From: CAVOXO01 sp963700425
Lineage (GTDB): Bacteria > Actinomycetota > Acidimicrobiia > Acidimicrobiales > Microtrichaceae
Length of the DNA stretch: 64,000 nucleotides
Assembly: GCA_963700425.1 (NCBI GenBank)
Contig: CAVOXO010000002.1
Coordinates: 248,001 to 312,000 of the forward strand
Direction: 5' to 3'
The notes beneath the pieces were generated by a model. The model worked only from the letters and a program-made list of their open reading frames with translations. It had not been told where the DNA came from and did not search any database. The position numbers and the translations under genes were made by a program. This document shows positions 42,178 through 50,917 of this stretch, piece after piece. Numbering within the stretch: the first letter of the stretch is position 1; every line of letters starts with the position of its first letter.

Positions 42178-45000
42178 GTGGGACTTCTGGCCGAAGAACC
42201 GGGATCGCAGAACCGTCGTGCGTTGCGACGGGTCCGGGCAGCGGTCGGCGGCCTGGCGATCGCTCTGGCCGGAATGACGGTCTCTGCGGTCGAGTCGCCC
42301 GCGATCGCGGCAGCAGAATCCTCGTCGACGGTGACGGTGGGAGCGGTGGCCGATGTCATGGTCGACTCGTCCCGACCGACCCTGGCGATGGGCCGCTGGA
42401 ACTACCTCAACGTCGACACCGCCCCACTCCGCGAGATCTACCTGCGTTTCGACACCTCGACCCTCACCGGAAACGTGACCAACGCGGTCCTCCGCCTCCA
42501 CGGCCGCGACACCGACGCCGCCGCCAGCCCCGCCGGAGGCGACATCCTCGCCGTGTCAGACCCCTGGGACGAAACCACCACCACCTTCGAGAACCGTCCC
42601 GCCCTCATCGGACCCGCCGCCGCCTCGATCGGCCCGGTGACCCGAAACACCTGGGTCGAGGTCGACGTCACCACCCTCGTCACCACCGGCGGACCGCTCT
42701 CACTCGGCATCAGATCCACCATCGCCGACGGCGCCTACTACGACAGCCGCGAAGTCCCCGCCTTCTCCCCCACCCTCACCATCACCACCGACACCACCAC
42801 CACCACGACGACGACCGCACCGACCACCACGACACCGACCACCACGACACCGACCACCACGACGACCGCACCGACCACCACCACCACCACGACGACCGCA
42901 CCGACCACCACCACCACCACGACGACCGCACCGACCACCACGACGACCACGACGGTGCCGGGGTCCTCGTCGACGGTGACGGTGGGAGCGGTGGCCGATG
43001 TCATGGTCGACTCGTCCCGACCGACCCTGGCGATGGGCCGCTGGAACTACCTCAACGTCGACACCGCCCCACTCCGCGAGATCTACCTGCGTTTCGACAC
43101 CTCGACCCTCACCGGAAACGTGACCAACGCGGTCCTCCGCCTCCACGGCCGCGACACCGACGCCGCCGCCAGCCCCGCCGGAGGCGACATCCTCGCCGTG
43201 TCAGACCCCTGGGACGAAACCACCACCACCTTCGAGAACCGTCCCGCCCTCATCGGACCCGCCGCCGCCTCGATCGGCCCGGTGACCCGAAACACCTGGG
43301 TCGAGGTCGACGTCACCACCCTCGTCACCACCGGCGGACCGCTCTCACTCGGCATCAGATCCACCATCGCCGACGGCGCCTACTACGACAGCCGCGAAGT
43401 CCCCGCCTTCTCCCCCACCCTCACCATCACCACCGACACCACCACCACCACGACGACGACCGCACCGACCACCACGACACCGACCACCACGACACCGACC
43501 ACCACGACGACCGCACCGACCACCACGACGACCACGACGACCGCACCGACCACCACGACGACCACGACGACCGCACCGACCACCACGACGACCACGACGG
43601 TGCCGGGGTCCTCGTCGACGGTGACGGTGGGAGCGGTGGCCGATGTCATGGTCGACTCGTCCCGACCGACCCTGGCGATGGGCCGCTGGAACTACCTCAA
43701 CGTCGACACCGCCCCACTCCGCGAGATCTACCTGCGTTTCGACACCTCGACCCTCACCGGAAACGTGACCAACGCGGTCCTCCGCCTCCACGGCCGCGAC
43801 ACCGACGCCGCCGCCAGCCCCGCCGGAGGCGACATCCTCGCCGTGTCAGACCCCTGGGACGAAACCACCACCACCTTCGAGAACCGTCCCGCCCTCATCG
43901 GACCCGCCGCCGCCTCGATCGGCCCGGTGACCCGAAACACCTGGGTCGAGGTCGACGTCACCACCCTCGTCACCACCGGCGGACCGCTCTCACTCGGCAT
44001 CAGATCCACCATCGCCGACGGCGCCTACTACGACAGCCGCGAAGTCCCCGCCTTCTCCCCCACCCTCACCATCACCACCGACACCACCACGATCCCCGAT
44101 TCCGTGACGTTCCACGCCGTGGGCGACATCGGAGGGGGTTCGACCTCCGGCCAGGTTCTCGGCGCCATCGGGGCCGACCCCGGAGACGTGCTGTTGGCCC
44201 TGGGGGACCTGTCCTATGACGGTCCTGGGAGCGAGGAGCCGTGGTGCGACTTCGTGCGTGACGCGGTCGGCTCCGAGCCGGTTCAGCTCGTCCCGGGCAA
44301 CCACGAGGACGACGACGGCGAGGACGGTCGGATCTCGGCATTCGCTGACTGCCTCCCCGATGCCATGTCGTCGGAGGGCTCCTATCCCACGCAGTACTTC
44401 TTCGATCTCTCCGATCTGGTCCGGGTGATCGTCATCTCGCCCGACCTGACGATCGACGGCGTCACCTTCACCTACGCGCCGGGGACCTCACACCGCCAGT
44501 GGCTCGTCGATTCGATCGCCGGGGCAAGGGCGTCGGGGGTCCGGTGGGTCGTCGTGGCGACGCACGAGCTCTGCGTGAGCGTCGGCGTCGCCCCGTGCGA
44601 GATCAGACCCGACCTCCTCGAGGTCCTCGACGACTCGGACCTCGTTCTCAACGGGCACGATCACGTCTACCAGCGCACCCACAAGCTCGCGGCCAACCCC
44701 CTCTGTCCCGCATTCGCGCCGGGATCCTTCAACGCGGCGTGCGTGGCCCAACAGGCATCGGGCGGCGTGACCTCCGCAGGGGGAGGGGTCGTGACCGCCA
44801 CGGTCGGGACGGGCGGCGAGAGCCTGTTCCCCATTCGGTTCGGCGACCCCGACGTCCCGTACTTCGCCACATGGATGGGATCGAACACCCCGGGTGCGGG
44901 CTACGGATACCTGCGCCTCACCGCGAACGAGGACAGCCTCCGCGGGGAGTACGTCAACGTCACAGGCACCTATGCGGACTCATTCACCATTCGGGTCTGA
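42178..45000 (+). CDS. Secreted metallophosphoesterase with three DNRLRE/CBM96-like repeats
   Basis: 940 residues. Residues 1-47 form a signal sequence (VGGLAIALAGMTVSAVE). Then come three near-identical repeats of 215 residues, each a DNRLRE-type beta domain (TVGAVADVMVDSSRPTLAMG, LNVDTAPLREIYLRFDT, DPWDETTTTFENRP) plus a Thr-Pro linker; the third copy lacks the linker. From about residue 643 comes a calcineurin-type phosphoesterase: HAVGDIGGG, LALGDLSYDG, LVPGNHEDDD, VVATHELC and LNGHDHVYQR, so all metal-ligand motifs are present. It is likely a surface or extracellular phosphatase with a stalk. GTG 42178 has GGAGAAG upstream. The end overlaps the convergent membrane protein by 21 bases. 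Confidence 0.9.
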   Translation: MGLLAEEPGSQNRRALRRVRAAVGGLAIALAGMTVSAVESPAIAAAESSSTVTVGAVADVMVDSSRPTLAMGRWNYLNVDTAPLREIYLRFDTSTLTGNVTNAVLRLHGRDTDAAASPAGGDILAVSDPWDETTTTFENRPALIGPAAASIGPVTRNTWVEVDVTTLVTTGGPLSLGIRSTIADGAYYDSREVPAFSPTLTITTDTTTTTTTTAPTTTTPTTTTPTTTTTAPTTTTTTTTAPTTTTTTTTAPTTTTTTTVPGSSSTVTVGAVADVMVDSSRPTLAMGRWNYLNVDTAPLREIYLRFDTSTLTGNVTNAVLRLHGRDTDAAASPAGGDILAVSDPWDETTTTFENRPALIGPAAASIGPVTRNTWVEVDVTTLVTTGGPLSLGIRSTIADGAYYDSREVPAFSPTLTITTDTTTTTTTTAPTTTTPTTTTPTTTTTAPTTTTTTTTAPTTTTTTTTAPTTTTTTTVPGSSSTVTVGAVADVMVDSSRPTLAMGRWNYLNVDTAPLREIYLRFDTSTLTGNVTNAVLRLHGRDTDAAASPAGGDILAVSDPWDETTTTFENRPALIGPAAASIGPVTRNTWVEVDVTTLVTTGGPLSLGIRSTIADGAYYDSREVPAFSPTLTITTDTTTIPDSVTFHAVGDIGGGSTSGQVLGAIGADPGDVLLALGDLSYDGPGSEEPWCDFVRDAVGSEPVQLVPGNHEDDDGEDGRISAFADCLPDAMSSEGSYPTQYFFDLSDLVRVIVISPDLTIDGVTFTYAPGTSHRQWLVDSIAGARASGVRWVVVATHELCVSVGVAPCEIRPDLLEVLDDSDLVLNGHDHVYQRTHKLAANPLCPAFAPGSFNAACVAQQASGGVTSAGGGVVTATVGTGGESLFPIRFGDPDVPYFATWMGSNTPGAGYGYLRLTANEDSLRGEYVNVTGTYADSFTIRV
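42321..44090 (+). repeat. Exact 645-bp tandem repeats (two full plus one 480-bp partial)
   Basis: Copies at 42321-42965, 42966-43610 and 43611-44090. By eye the domain-coding part is base-for-base the same in all three. The only differences I saw are a few synonymous third-base changes in the Thr/Pro linker (ACC versus ACG) between copies one and two. This implies very recent duplication or continual gene conversion, and copy number could be wrong in the assembly. Confidence 0.92.
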
Positions 45001-46956
45001 CCGCGGCTCGCTCGAGGGCAGGTAGAGCAGGACCGCGGCGTCCCCACTGCGGAATCGGACCTCGTAGCGACCCGTCGCCACGAGGTCGTCGATGATCTCT
45101 GACTGCCATCCGTCCGGGTGGCCCTCCACCACCCGGCCGTAGATCTCCCCGGCGTGCTGCATGATCAGGTAACGCTCCACGTCGGGTGGGAGCTCGGCGA
45201 GGGTGTCCCCGCTCACGAGCCGATCGAGCGACTCGGCGGTTTCGCGATCACCGGCGAGGTCCTCGGGGGCGAAGGCGCGGGGATGTTCCACCAGCTCGCG
45301 GTAGTAGACCGGCCCACCGAAATTGGCGGTCACGATCACCGCGTCGTCGGGGACGTTGTCGTAGTACCAGTCCACGGCGGCGAGATCCTCGTCGTAGATC
45401 ATCTCGTAGCTCTCGTTTCCGAACCGGGCCAGAACGAACAGGGGTACCAGCAGGCAGGTCACCGCACCGAAGGCCACGACCCGGAGATCGGCCAGCGGTC
45501 GACGCCGATCGCGGTCGGGGAAGAAGAGCGACCCTGCCATGACACACAGGAAGGGCAGCGCGAAGAAGCTCACCCGGAGGATGGCCTCACCGCCGTAGCT
45601 GTTCAGCACGAGCAGGGGGACGCCCGCGACGGCGAGTGCGGCCAGGTGCCAGTTGGTCCGCCTCGCCCACCAGGAGCGCACGAAGGCCAGACCGGCCATG
45701 GCGGCCACGACCATCGTCAGCAGTGCCCTGGAGCGGAGAACCATCTCCCTCGCCGCCGACGCATCGACCACCCGTTCGGAGACGTTCTCGTCGAAGATCG
45801 CCCGAAGGTTCCCCATGTTCCCGAGCAGATCCTCGAGGTGTCCCTCGGTGAAGTCGCGCGCCCCCACGAACACCCACACGACGACGACGACCCCGACCAC
45901 GAACGGGAGCGACCGGGGCCGAAGCCCCCCGACGAGGAGCAGCGCCACCAGGGCCATGACCAACGCGAAGGGGGTCATCTGATGGGAGAACGCGAGGACG
46001 GACGAGACGAAGGCGATCCCGCCGACCAGTAGACGCGCCGTTCGCGGCGGCAGCGGCCGGACATCGGGAACCGACTCGTCGAGCTTCTCGGTGCGCATCA
46101 GCGCCGGCCAGCGGAACGAGAGCTTCTCGGCGAGTCCGACCGGCATTCGTCCACTGGGATCCGACTGCCGGAAGAACCGGAGGCACACCGCCACGATCGT
46201 GAGGAACAGGAAGAACGCCGTGCCCTGCGGCGACAGGTAGTCCTGGCCCACCCAGTTGACGGTGACGTACAACCACAGCACGGCGAGGACGCCCTGCGCG
46301 TTGCGCGTGGAGTGTCGCGCGATCACGGCGAGTGGCAGGAGGTAGAGCAGGTTGTTCGCAACGCTCGCCCAGCGGATCAGGGCGCGGGCGGAGCCGATCC
46401 CGGTCAGCTCCGTCACCATCGCACCGAAGCTGAACAGTCCCGGCCAGCTGAACCGCGCGTCGAAGGAATCCGCCAACGATCCGGTTCCCCCGATGTGGTC
46501 GACGAAGCCGACGTGGACCCACGAGGTGGGAAAGCGCCCGTGCGGTTCCACGAGGGCCGGGATGCCGTGGAGCATCACCACATAGACGGCCAGGTACAGC
46601 CACTCGAGATGATGCCCCTGCCGGGGTGTCGTGGTGAGCAGGAACATGAATCCGAACGTGGTGGCGACGATGCCGAGCCACATCAGCGGAGTGATCGCGG
46701 AGATGAGGCCGAGGTCGCCGATCCGGGAGAGATCCACCGCCGTGAGACCGACGGCGTAAGCGACCACCGATGCCACCAGAATGCTCAGGGCGACGAGCCG
46801 GTGAGCGGGGGGACGGGGCTCGGGTGGTTCGTCGGGGCCTGCGGTCGCCGACGCGACCGGAGTCGGGCGCCGTGGTGGGGGTGGCCGCCGGTTTCGCCTG
46901 TTCCAGCGGGCCGACGCAAGGGCGTGGGGGTCGGGTCGGAGCTCGAGCCGGTTCAC
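44980..46956 (-). CDS. Large polytopic membrane protein of the glycan locus
   Basis: 658 residues. Residues 1-50 are cytoplasmic and Pro/Arg-rich; about 12 hydrophobic helices follow (for example LVALSILVASVVAYAVGLTA, FVVGVVVVVWVFVGA, ALLTMVVAAMAGLAFV). A C-terminal extracytoplasmic domain of about 150 residues has AVDWYYDNVPDDAVIVTANF, YLIMQHAGEIYGRVVEGHPD and a beta-hairpin end. This layout resembles GT-C type glycosyltransferases and O-antigen-related proteins, but I see no diagnostic motif. GTG 46956 overlaps the flippase stop, so they are co-transcribed. Confidence 0.7.
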   Translation of the reverse strand: MNRLELRPDPHALASARWNRRNRRPPPPRRPTPVASATAGPDEPPEPRPPAHRLVALSILVASVVAYAVGLTAVDLSRIGDLGLISAITPLMWLGIVATTFGFMFLLTTTPRQGHHLEWLYLAVYVVMLHGIPALVEPHGRFPTSWVHVGFVDHIGGTGSLADSFDARFSWPGLFSFGAMVTELTGIGSARALIRWASVANNLLYLLPLAVIARHSTRNAQGVLAVLWLYVTVNWVGQDYLSPQGTAFFLFLTIVAVCLRFFRQSDPSGRMPVGLAEKLSFRWPALMRTEKLDESVPDVRPLPPRTARLLVGGIAFVSSVLAFSHQMTPFALVMALVALLLVGGLRPRSLPFVVGVVVVVWVFVGARDFTEGHLEDLLGNMGNLRAIFDENVSERVVDASAAREMVLRSRALLTMVVAAMAGLAFVRSWWARRTNWHLAALAVAGVPLLVLNSYGGEAILRVSFFALPFLCVMAGSLFFPDRDRRRPLADLRVVAFGAVTCLLVPLFVLARFGNESYEMIYDEDLAAVDWYYDNVPDDAVIVTANFGGPVYYRELVEHPRAFAPEDLAGDRETAESLDRLVSGDTLAELPPDVERYLIMQHAGEIYGRVVEGHPDGWQSEIIDDLVATGRYEVRFRSGDAAVLLYLPSSEPRSDPNGE

Positions 46957-48350
46957 GGCAGATGCCGATCTATCCAGATGAGACCGTCGGACGATCCGGA
47001 CGCGACGCCGGACCGCAATGTCAGGGTGCTGCCGTCACGGAGGAACCGCAGAAGGACACCGAGGAGCACGATCGCGACCGCGGTCACGGCTCCCAGGTAG
47101 ATCGCTGCCACCGCGGTCGGGGTGAGACGCGACGTCCACGCGAACACGAGAACAGAGACCACCGTGGTGGTGGCGATGGTGCCTTCGACCGCCACCAGAA
47201 TCCCGACGTGGCGCTGGATCCTGGCGATCACCCCGACGACCCGACTGACCAGACGGGGGAGGAGCGCGATTCCCAGAAGTCGAAGCACGGTGCCCGCCGA
47301 GTCACCTGAACTCCCCCAGTAGAGGTCCAACAGCATGGGCCCGGCGATGACCATCACTGCGGCGAGCGGCGCGACCACGACGAGCGACCGGCGAATCAGT
47401 GTCCGGGTCAGCTCCGCGAGGTTCTCCTGGTCGAGGGTGCCCTCGACGGTGAGAGATGCCCCGAAGTACCCGACGATCTGGTCCATCATCATGCCGATCA
47501 TCCAGGCGATGCTGAAGTGGGCACCGACAACGAGGCCGAACTGGTTCACCACCACCAGCGGGACCAGGTAGATGATGAGCATCGAGAACAACGAGACGAG
47601 GTACTCCCCGCTCACGATCCGTCTCACCAGATGCGGAGGGAAGTGTTCGGGTTCGCCCCTGAACATCCTCTGGTGCCGAGGCACCAGCCCACGAACCACC
47701 AGCACCGTGATCGGAATCAGGGCGAGCGCCGTGGGAATCACCCACGACAGGAAGACCCCCAGGCGCGGTGTCACCGATGCCAGCACCACGACCAGGACGA
47801 GCTTGAGAAAGCTGTGGGCTGCGTTCTCGACGGGAATCCAGACCGGCCTTCTCAGACCGGTCATGACCGAGTCCTGGAGACTGAACAACGCCCAGGTGAC
47901 GACGGCGACCCACATGAGGATCTTGGGGCCCGTTCCGGGTCCGATGAGCTCGGTCAGCGAGACGGTGCTCCCCGACAAGGGTCCGGAGAGCACGGTGCTC
48001 ACCACGAGAATCACCACCGTGCATCCCGCGGCGGCAGCGGCGTAGGCGCCGAGGATCCGCGGGAGCGCCCGCCGACCCGAACGCGGCAGAAGCCGAGGCA
48101 TGAACTGCACCAGGCCCAGTCCCCCCACTCCGGCCAGCAGGCTCATCAGATTGATGAGCGATTGACCCCGACCGATGTCGTCGACGGCGTATTCCCGCCG
48201 CGCCACGTACCAGTACACGAGCCCGATGACCGTCGTCAGACCGGTATTGCCGATGAGGGCGAAGGCGTTGCGGACGAGAGGGGTCTCGAAATAGCGGCGG
48301 ACCGGCTCCAGAATCGGATTCGTCGATCCCGAGCGTTCGCGCTCCCCCAC
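46953..48350 (-). CDS. Polysaccharide flippase (Wzx/MATE-like)
   Basis: About 465 residues with 12-14 hydrophobic helices: FALIGNTGLTTVIGLVYWYV at the start (typical of O-antigen/teichoic acid exporters), VGGLGLVQFMPRLLPRSGRR, SVMTGLRRPVWIPVENAAHS, and VNQFGLVVGAHFSIAWMIGM. It would flip a lipid-linked oligosaccharide across the membrane. GTG 48350 was chosen because the conserved part begins about 20 residues later; the open frame continues upstream but without family features. It overlaps the preceding DUF1616-like gene by 115 bases. Confidence 0.85.
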   Translation of the reverse strand: MGERERSGSTNPILEPVRRYFETPLVRNAFALIGNTGLTTVIGLVYWYVARREYAVDDIGRGQSLINLMSLLAGVGGLGLVQFMPRLLPRSGRRALPRILGAYAAAAAGCTVVILVVSTVLSGPLSGSTVSLTELIGPGTGPKILMWVAVVTWALFSLQDSVMTGLRRPVWIPVENAAHSFLKLVLVVVLASVTPRLGVFLSWVIPTALALIPITVLVVRGLVPRHQRMFRGEPEHFPPHLVRRIVSGEYLVSLFSMLIIYLVPLVVVNQFGLVVGAHFSIAWMIGMMMDQIVGYFGASLTVEGTLDQENLAELTRTLIRRSLVVVAPLAAVMVIAGPMLLDLYWGSSGDSAGTVLRLLGIALLPRLVSRVVGVIARIQRHVGILVAVEGTIATTTVVSVLVFAWTSRLTPTAVAAIYLGAVTAVAIVLLGVLLRFLRDGSTLTLRSGVASGSSDGLIWIDRHLP

Positions 48351-48784
48351 CCGTTGACCAAGCCCAGGACGAGCCCGGGCGTGGTCACCACAGCCATCCC
48401 CACGACCAGCTGTGTTCGCCCGTAGTGGCCCGTCCACACCAGCGTCTGGGCCACCGAGATCCCGAGCGCGATGCTCAGCGCGATCGACAGCGCGAGCGTC
48501 ATCTGGATGTCGTCGATCCCTCGGAGGTGTTGGACCCAGGCGTACCCCGGCACCACGAGCAGGAACCCGAGGACGACCGGAAGCTGGAGGGGAAAGTTCG
48601 GAACGAAGATCGCCAGACCCACGACGAGCTCGAGCACCAACAGAGACACGGCGATGCGAACGCGCCACAGGCCCGTCGGGTCGCCACCGGTACCGCGTGG
48701 AGCGGTCGAACCGGCCGACGGACGGACGAGGGGCGACTCGGTATGGGGAGGTAGCGGCCGTCGGCCGGTATGGGAGCGGTTCAT
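48236..48784 (-). CDS. Small DUF1616-like membrane protein
   Basis: 182 residues with four hydrophobic helices: VRIAVSLLVLELVVGLAIFV, LPVVLGFLLVVPGYAWVQHL, LALSIALSIALGISVAQTLV and VVGMAVVTTPGLVLGLV. The PGY step followed by an S-x-A-L-S-I helix is like the N-terminal part of DUF1616 proteins. The last 38 residues (RDRRIRFWSRSAAISRPLSS onwards) fall inside the overlap with the flippase and look out of character. The true end may therefore be earlier, with a frame error near 48350. It is on the same strand as the flippase. Confidence 0.6.
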   Translation of the reverse strand: MNRSHTGRRPLPPHTESPLVRPSAGSTAPRGTGGDPTGLWRVRIAVSLLVLELVVGLAIFVPNFPLQLPVVLGFLLVVPGYAWVQHLRGIDDIQMTLALSIALSIALGISVAQTLVWTGHYGRTQLVVGMAVVTTPGLVLGLVNGWGSANARDRRIRFWSRSAAISRPLSSATPSPSSAIPV

Positions 48785-48998
48785 CACGGGCCTATGGCGG
48801 TCGTCTCGTCGCTGATTCCCGCGCCTGCGGGTCCCAGGGTCTCGCCACGGCGGATCATCGCACAATCGATCCGGGATGGGAACCGGCCGGAGGGCCTACG
48901 GTGTCACGGCAACCCGCCAGGCGCGGGGGGACCGTGCGAGGGGTTCGGGAACCACCTCCGGTGGCGCAGGATCTGAGAATGAAGTGAGGCCGACGACA

Positions 48999-50012
48999 AT
49001 GGGTGACCCAGGCGAGGAGAGCCCGAAGGGCCGGCTGCACCCCCCCGACGGCAGCGACCCGAAGGCCGGGACCCTTGACGCCACCGTCGTGATCTGCGCC
49101 TACACGCTCGACCGCTGGGACGACCTCAAGGCCGCAGTGTCCTCGGTCCAGCGACAGATCCCGGGTCCGCGCGAGATCCTGGTGGTCATCGACCACAACT
49201 CCGAGCTCCTCGAAGCGGCACGGGGCATCGCCGACGTGCGCGTCGTGGCGAACCGAGACGCCCAGGGACTCTCGGGGGCCCGCAACACGGGGGTTCAGGA
49301 CGCCGTCGGCGAGGTGACCGTCTTTCTCGACGACGACGCCGTTGCCGCCCCCGACTGGCTGGGATCGCTCTGCGCCCCCATCGTGTCGGGCGAGGCAGAG
49401 GTCACGGGCGGCCGCGCTGACGCCGTCTTCGACGACGGCCGCCCCGGCTGGTTCCCCGAGGAGTTCGACTGGGTGGTGGGCTGCACCTACCGCGGCCATC
49501 TCCAGGAACAGGGGGAGATAAGGAATCCGATCGGATGCAACATGGCCTTCCGAGCCCGGGCGCTCGAAGCAGCCGGCCCGTTCCGCACCGACATGGGACG
49601 CATCGGCGGCCGTCCGCTCGGCTGCGAGGAGACCGAGCTCTGCATCCGACTCCAACAGGCCCGACCGGCCGCCCGAATCGTCTACGTGCCGTCCGCCGTG
49701 GTCACGCAACGGGTTCCTCCACCACGGGCCACCTTCCGTTACTTCCTCCAGCGCTGCTATTCCGAAGGACTGTCGAAAGCGGTGGTGGCTCGTTTCGTGG
49801 GAGACCGGGCGGCGCTGGCGTCCGAGCGCTCCTATACGCGGTCGACGCTCCCCGCAGGCGTCGTCAGCGGACTCGTCGACACCCTTCGTCGTCATGACCC
49901 GCACGGGCTCACCCGAAGCGGGGCGATCATCATCGGACTCGGCGCCACCGGCGTCGGCTTCCTGCGGGGTCGGGCGGCCAATCTGCTCGACGCACGCGGC
50001 GGACACTCCTGA
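48999..50012 (+). CDS. Family 2 glycosyltransferase
   Basis: 337 residues, intact. GT-A domain: DATVVICAYTLDRWDDLKAA, VDHNSELLEAA-like donor region (seen as VIDHNSELLEAARG), GLSGARNTGVQDAVGEVTVF, LDDDAVAAPDWLGSL for the metal site, then IGCNMAFRARALEAAG and GCEETELCIRLQQA. The C-terminal 90 residues end with one hydrophobic stretch (SGAIIIGLGATGVGFLRG), perhaps a membrane contact. ATG 48999 gives the shortest form with the full domain. The 214 bases upstream are free of genes and hold the divergent start of the DUF1616-like gene at 48784. Confidence 0.87.
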   Translation: MGDPGEESPKGRLHPPDGSDPKAGTLDATVVICAYTLDRWDDLKAAVSSVQRQIPGPREILVVIDHNSELLEAARGIADVRVVANRDAQGLSGARNTGVQDAVGEVTVFLDDDAVAAPDWLGSLCAPIVSGEAEVTGGRADAVFDDGRPGWFPEEFDWVVGCTYRGHLQEQGEIRNPIGCNMAFRARALEAAGPFRTDMGRIGGRPLGCEETELCIRLQQARPAARIVYVPSAVVTQRVPPPRATFRYFLQRCYSEGLSKAVVARFVGDRAALASERSYTRSTLPAGVVSGLVDTLRRHDPHGLTRSGAIIIGLGATGVGFLRGRAANLLDARGGHS

Positions 50013-50083
50013 AGGGGCCCTCCGCTGCCGTTCCGCTCGATGGTGCGATCGTCCGGTGGTCGTCGGCTCAGCCCGTGTCACGG

Positions 50084-50917
50084 TCATGACCGCGGCCGGG
50101 TGCGGGCCCACCGGACCCCTCTGAAGGCCGACGTCCGCAGCCGTTCACGTTTCCATCCGAAGGGCAGCGCGTCGCCGCGGAGGATCTGACGGATATCCGC
50201 GGTTCCGTGACGTGAGGTGATCGTGATGCGCGAGAGAGCCCAGGGATCGTCGTCGAGGTGGCTGTAGGCGTTCTTGACAGCTGCTCCCCAGCTGTAGCCG
50301 ACGTCAGCTGCCGCTGCGACGACGGCACGACGGTACGAACCATGGGGGTAGGCCAGGCTGTCGACGGGGCGCCCCAGGATCTGTTCGAGGCGGTCCTTGC
50401 TCTCCCGGAGCTGGCCGCGGACGGCAGAGCCTCCCAGGAGATCGAGGTGAGGATGCGTGACGCTGTGGGACCCGACATCGAGACCGGCGTCGACGAGGCG
50501 GACGAGGTCGCCCTCCGCCAGCATCGTCGCCCCGCCGAACGTCCCGCCGATACACCCCGTCGCCTGAAAGACCGTGGCGGTCATCGACCGGTCGGCGAGG
50601 ACCGGGAGCGTGTGGTGCAACAGATCGACGTATCCGTCGTCGAAGGTCAGGGCAACCGCGCCCGGGGGCGTCGACAGCCCCGAACGAATACAGGTCACGA
50701 GGTCGCCGAGACCGATGATCCGGGCGCCCTCGTCGGCGAGCACGCGCATGTGGTCGGAGAAGGCGCGGGGTGAGACGGTGTAGAGCTCCTGTCCGCTGGG
50801 CGGCGCGTCGTTCACCGAGTGGTACAGGAGGATGGGGACGGCGACGCGCCGAGCGGCGGAGGGTTGCGCCCTGCCGATGTCGTGAGAGGTCCCGACCTGG
50901 TCCACGATCCGGTTCAT
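50084..50917 (-). CDS. Polysaccharide deacetylase (NodB/CE4)
   Basis: 277 residues. CE4 motifs: VAVPILLYHSVND, motif 1 ALTFDDGYVDLLHHTLPVL (the catalytic and metal-binding Asp pair), motif 2 HSVTHPHLDLL (metal His pair), and DSLAYPHGSYRRAVVAAAAD for motif 3. No signal peptide is visible, so it may act on a cytoplasmic or lipid-linked substrate, or be exported otherwise. It would remove N-acetyl groups from a glycan. ATG 50917 overlaps the glycosyltransferase stop (ATGA), giving a two-gene operon. Confidence 0.92.
   Translation of the reverse strand: MNRIVDQVGTSHDIGRAQPSAARRVAVPILLYHSVNDAPPSGQELYTVSPRAFSDHMRVLADEGARIIGLGDLVTCIRSGLSTPPGAVALTFDDGYVDLLHHTLPVLADRSMTATVFQATGCIGGTFGGATMLAEGDLVRLVDAGLDVGSHSVTHPHLDLLGGSAVRGQLRESKDRLEQILGRPVDSLAYPHGSYRRAVVAAAADVGYSWGAAVKNAYSHLDDDPWALSRITITSRHGTADIRQILRGDALPFGWKRERLRTSAFRGVRWARTRPRS

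Noticed and set aside
42738..43649. Val-rich minus-strand open frames in the repeat array
   Set aside because: Antisense shadows of ACC/ACG Thr codons, repeated at exactly the 645-bp period with no start signals.
42321..44090. CRISPR-like array
   Set aside because: Repeat unit is 645 bp with no short spacers and lies in a coding frame; it is a protein-coding tandem repeat.
41922..44219. 765-codon open frame rich in His-Asp runs, looking like a metal-binding protein
   Set aside because: It is the out-of-frame reading of the exact DNA repeats and Thr/Pro linker of the 940-residue phosphoesterase; the Thr frame has a signal peptide and a complete catalytic domain.
48855..50111. 418-codon minus-strand open frame opposite the GT2 gene
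   Set aside because: Antisense to a complete GT2 with all motifs; no homology seen.
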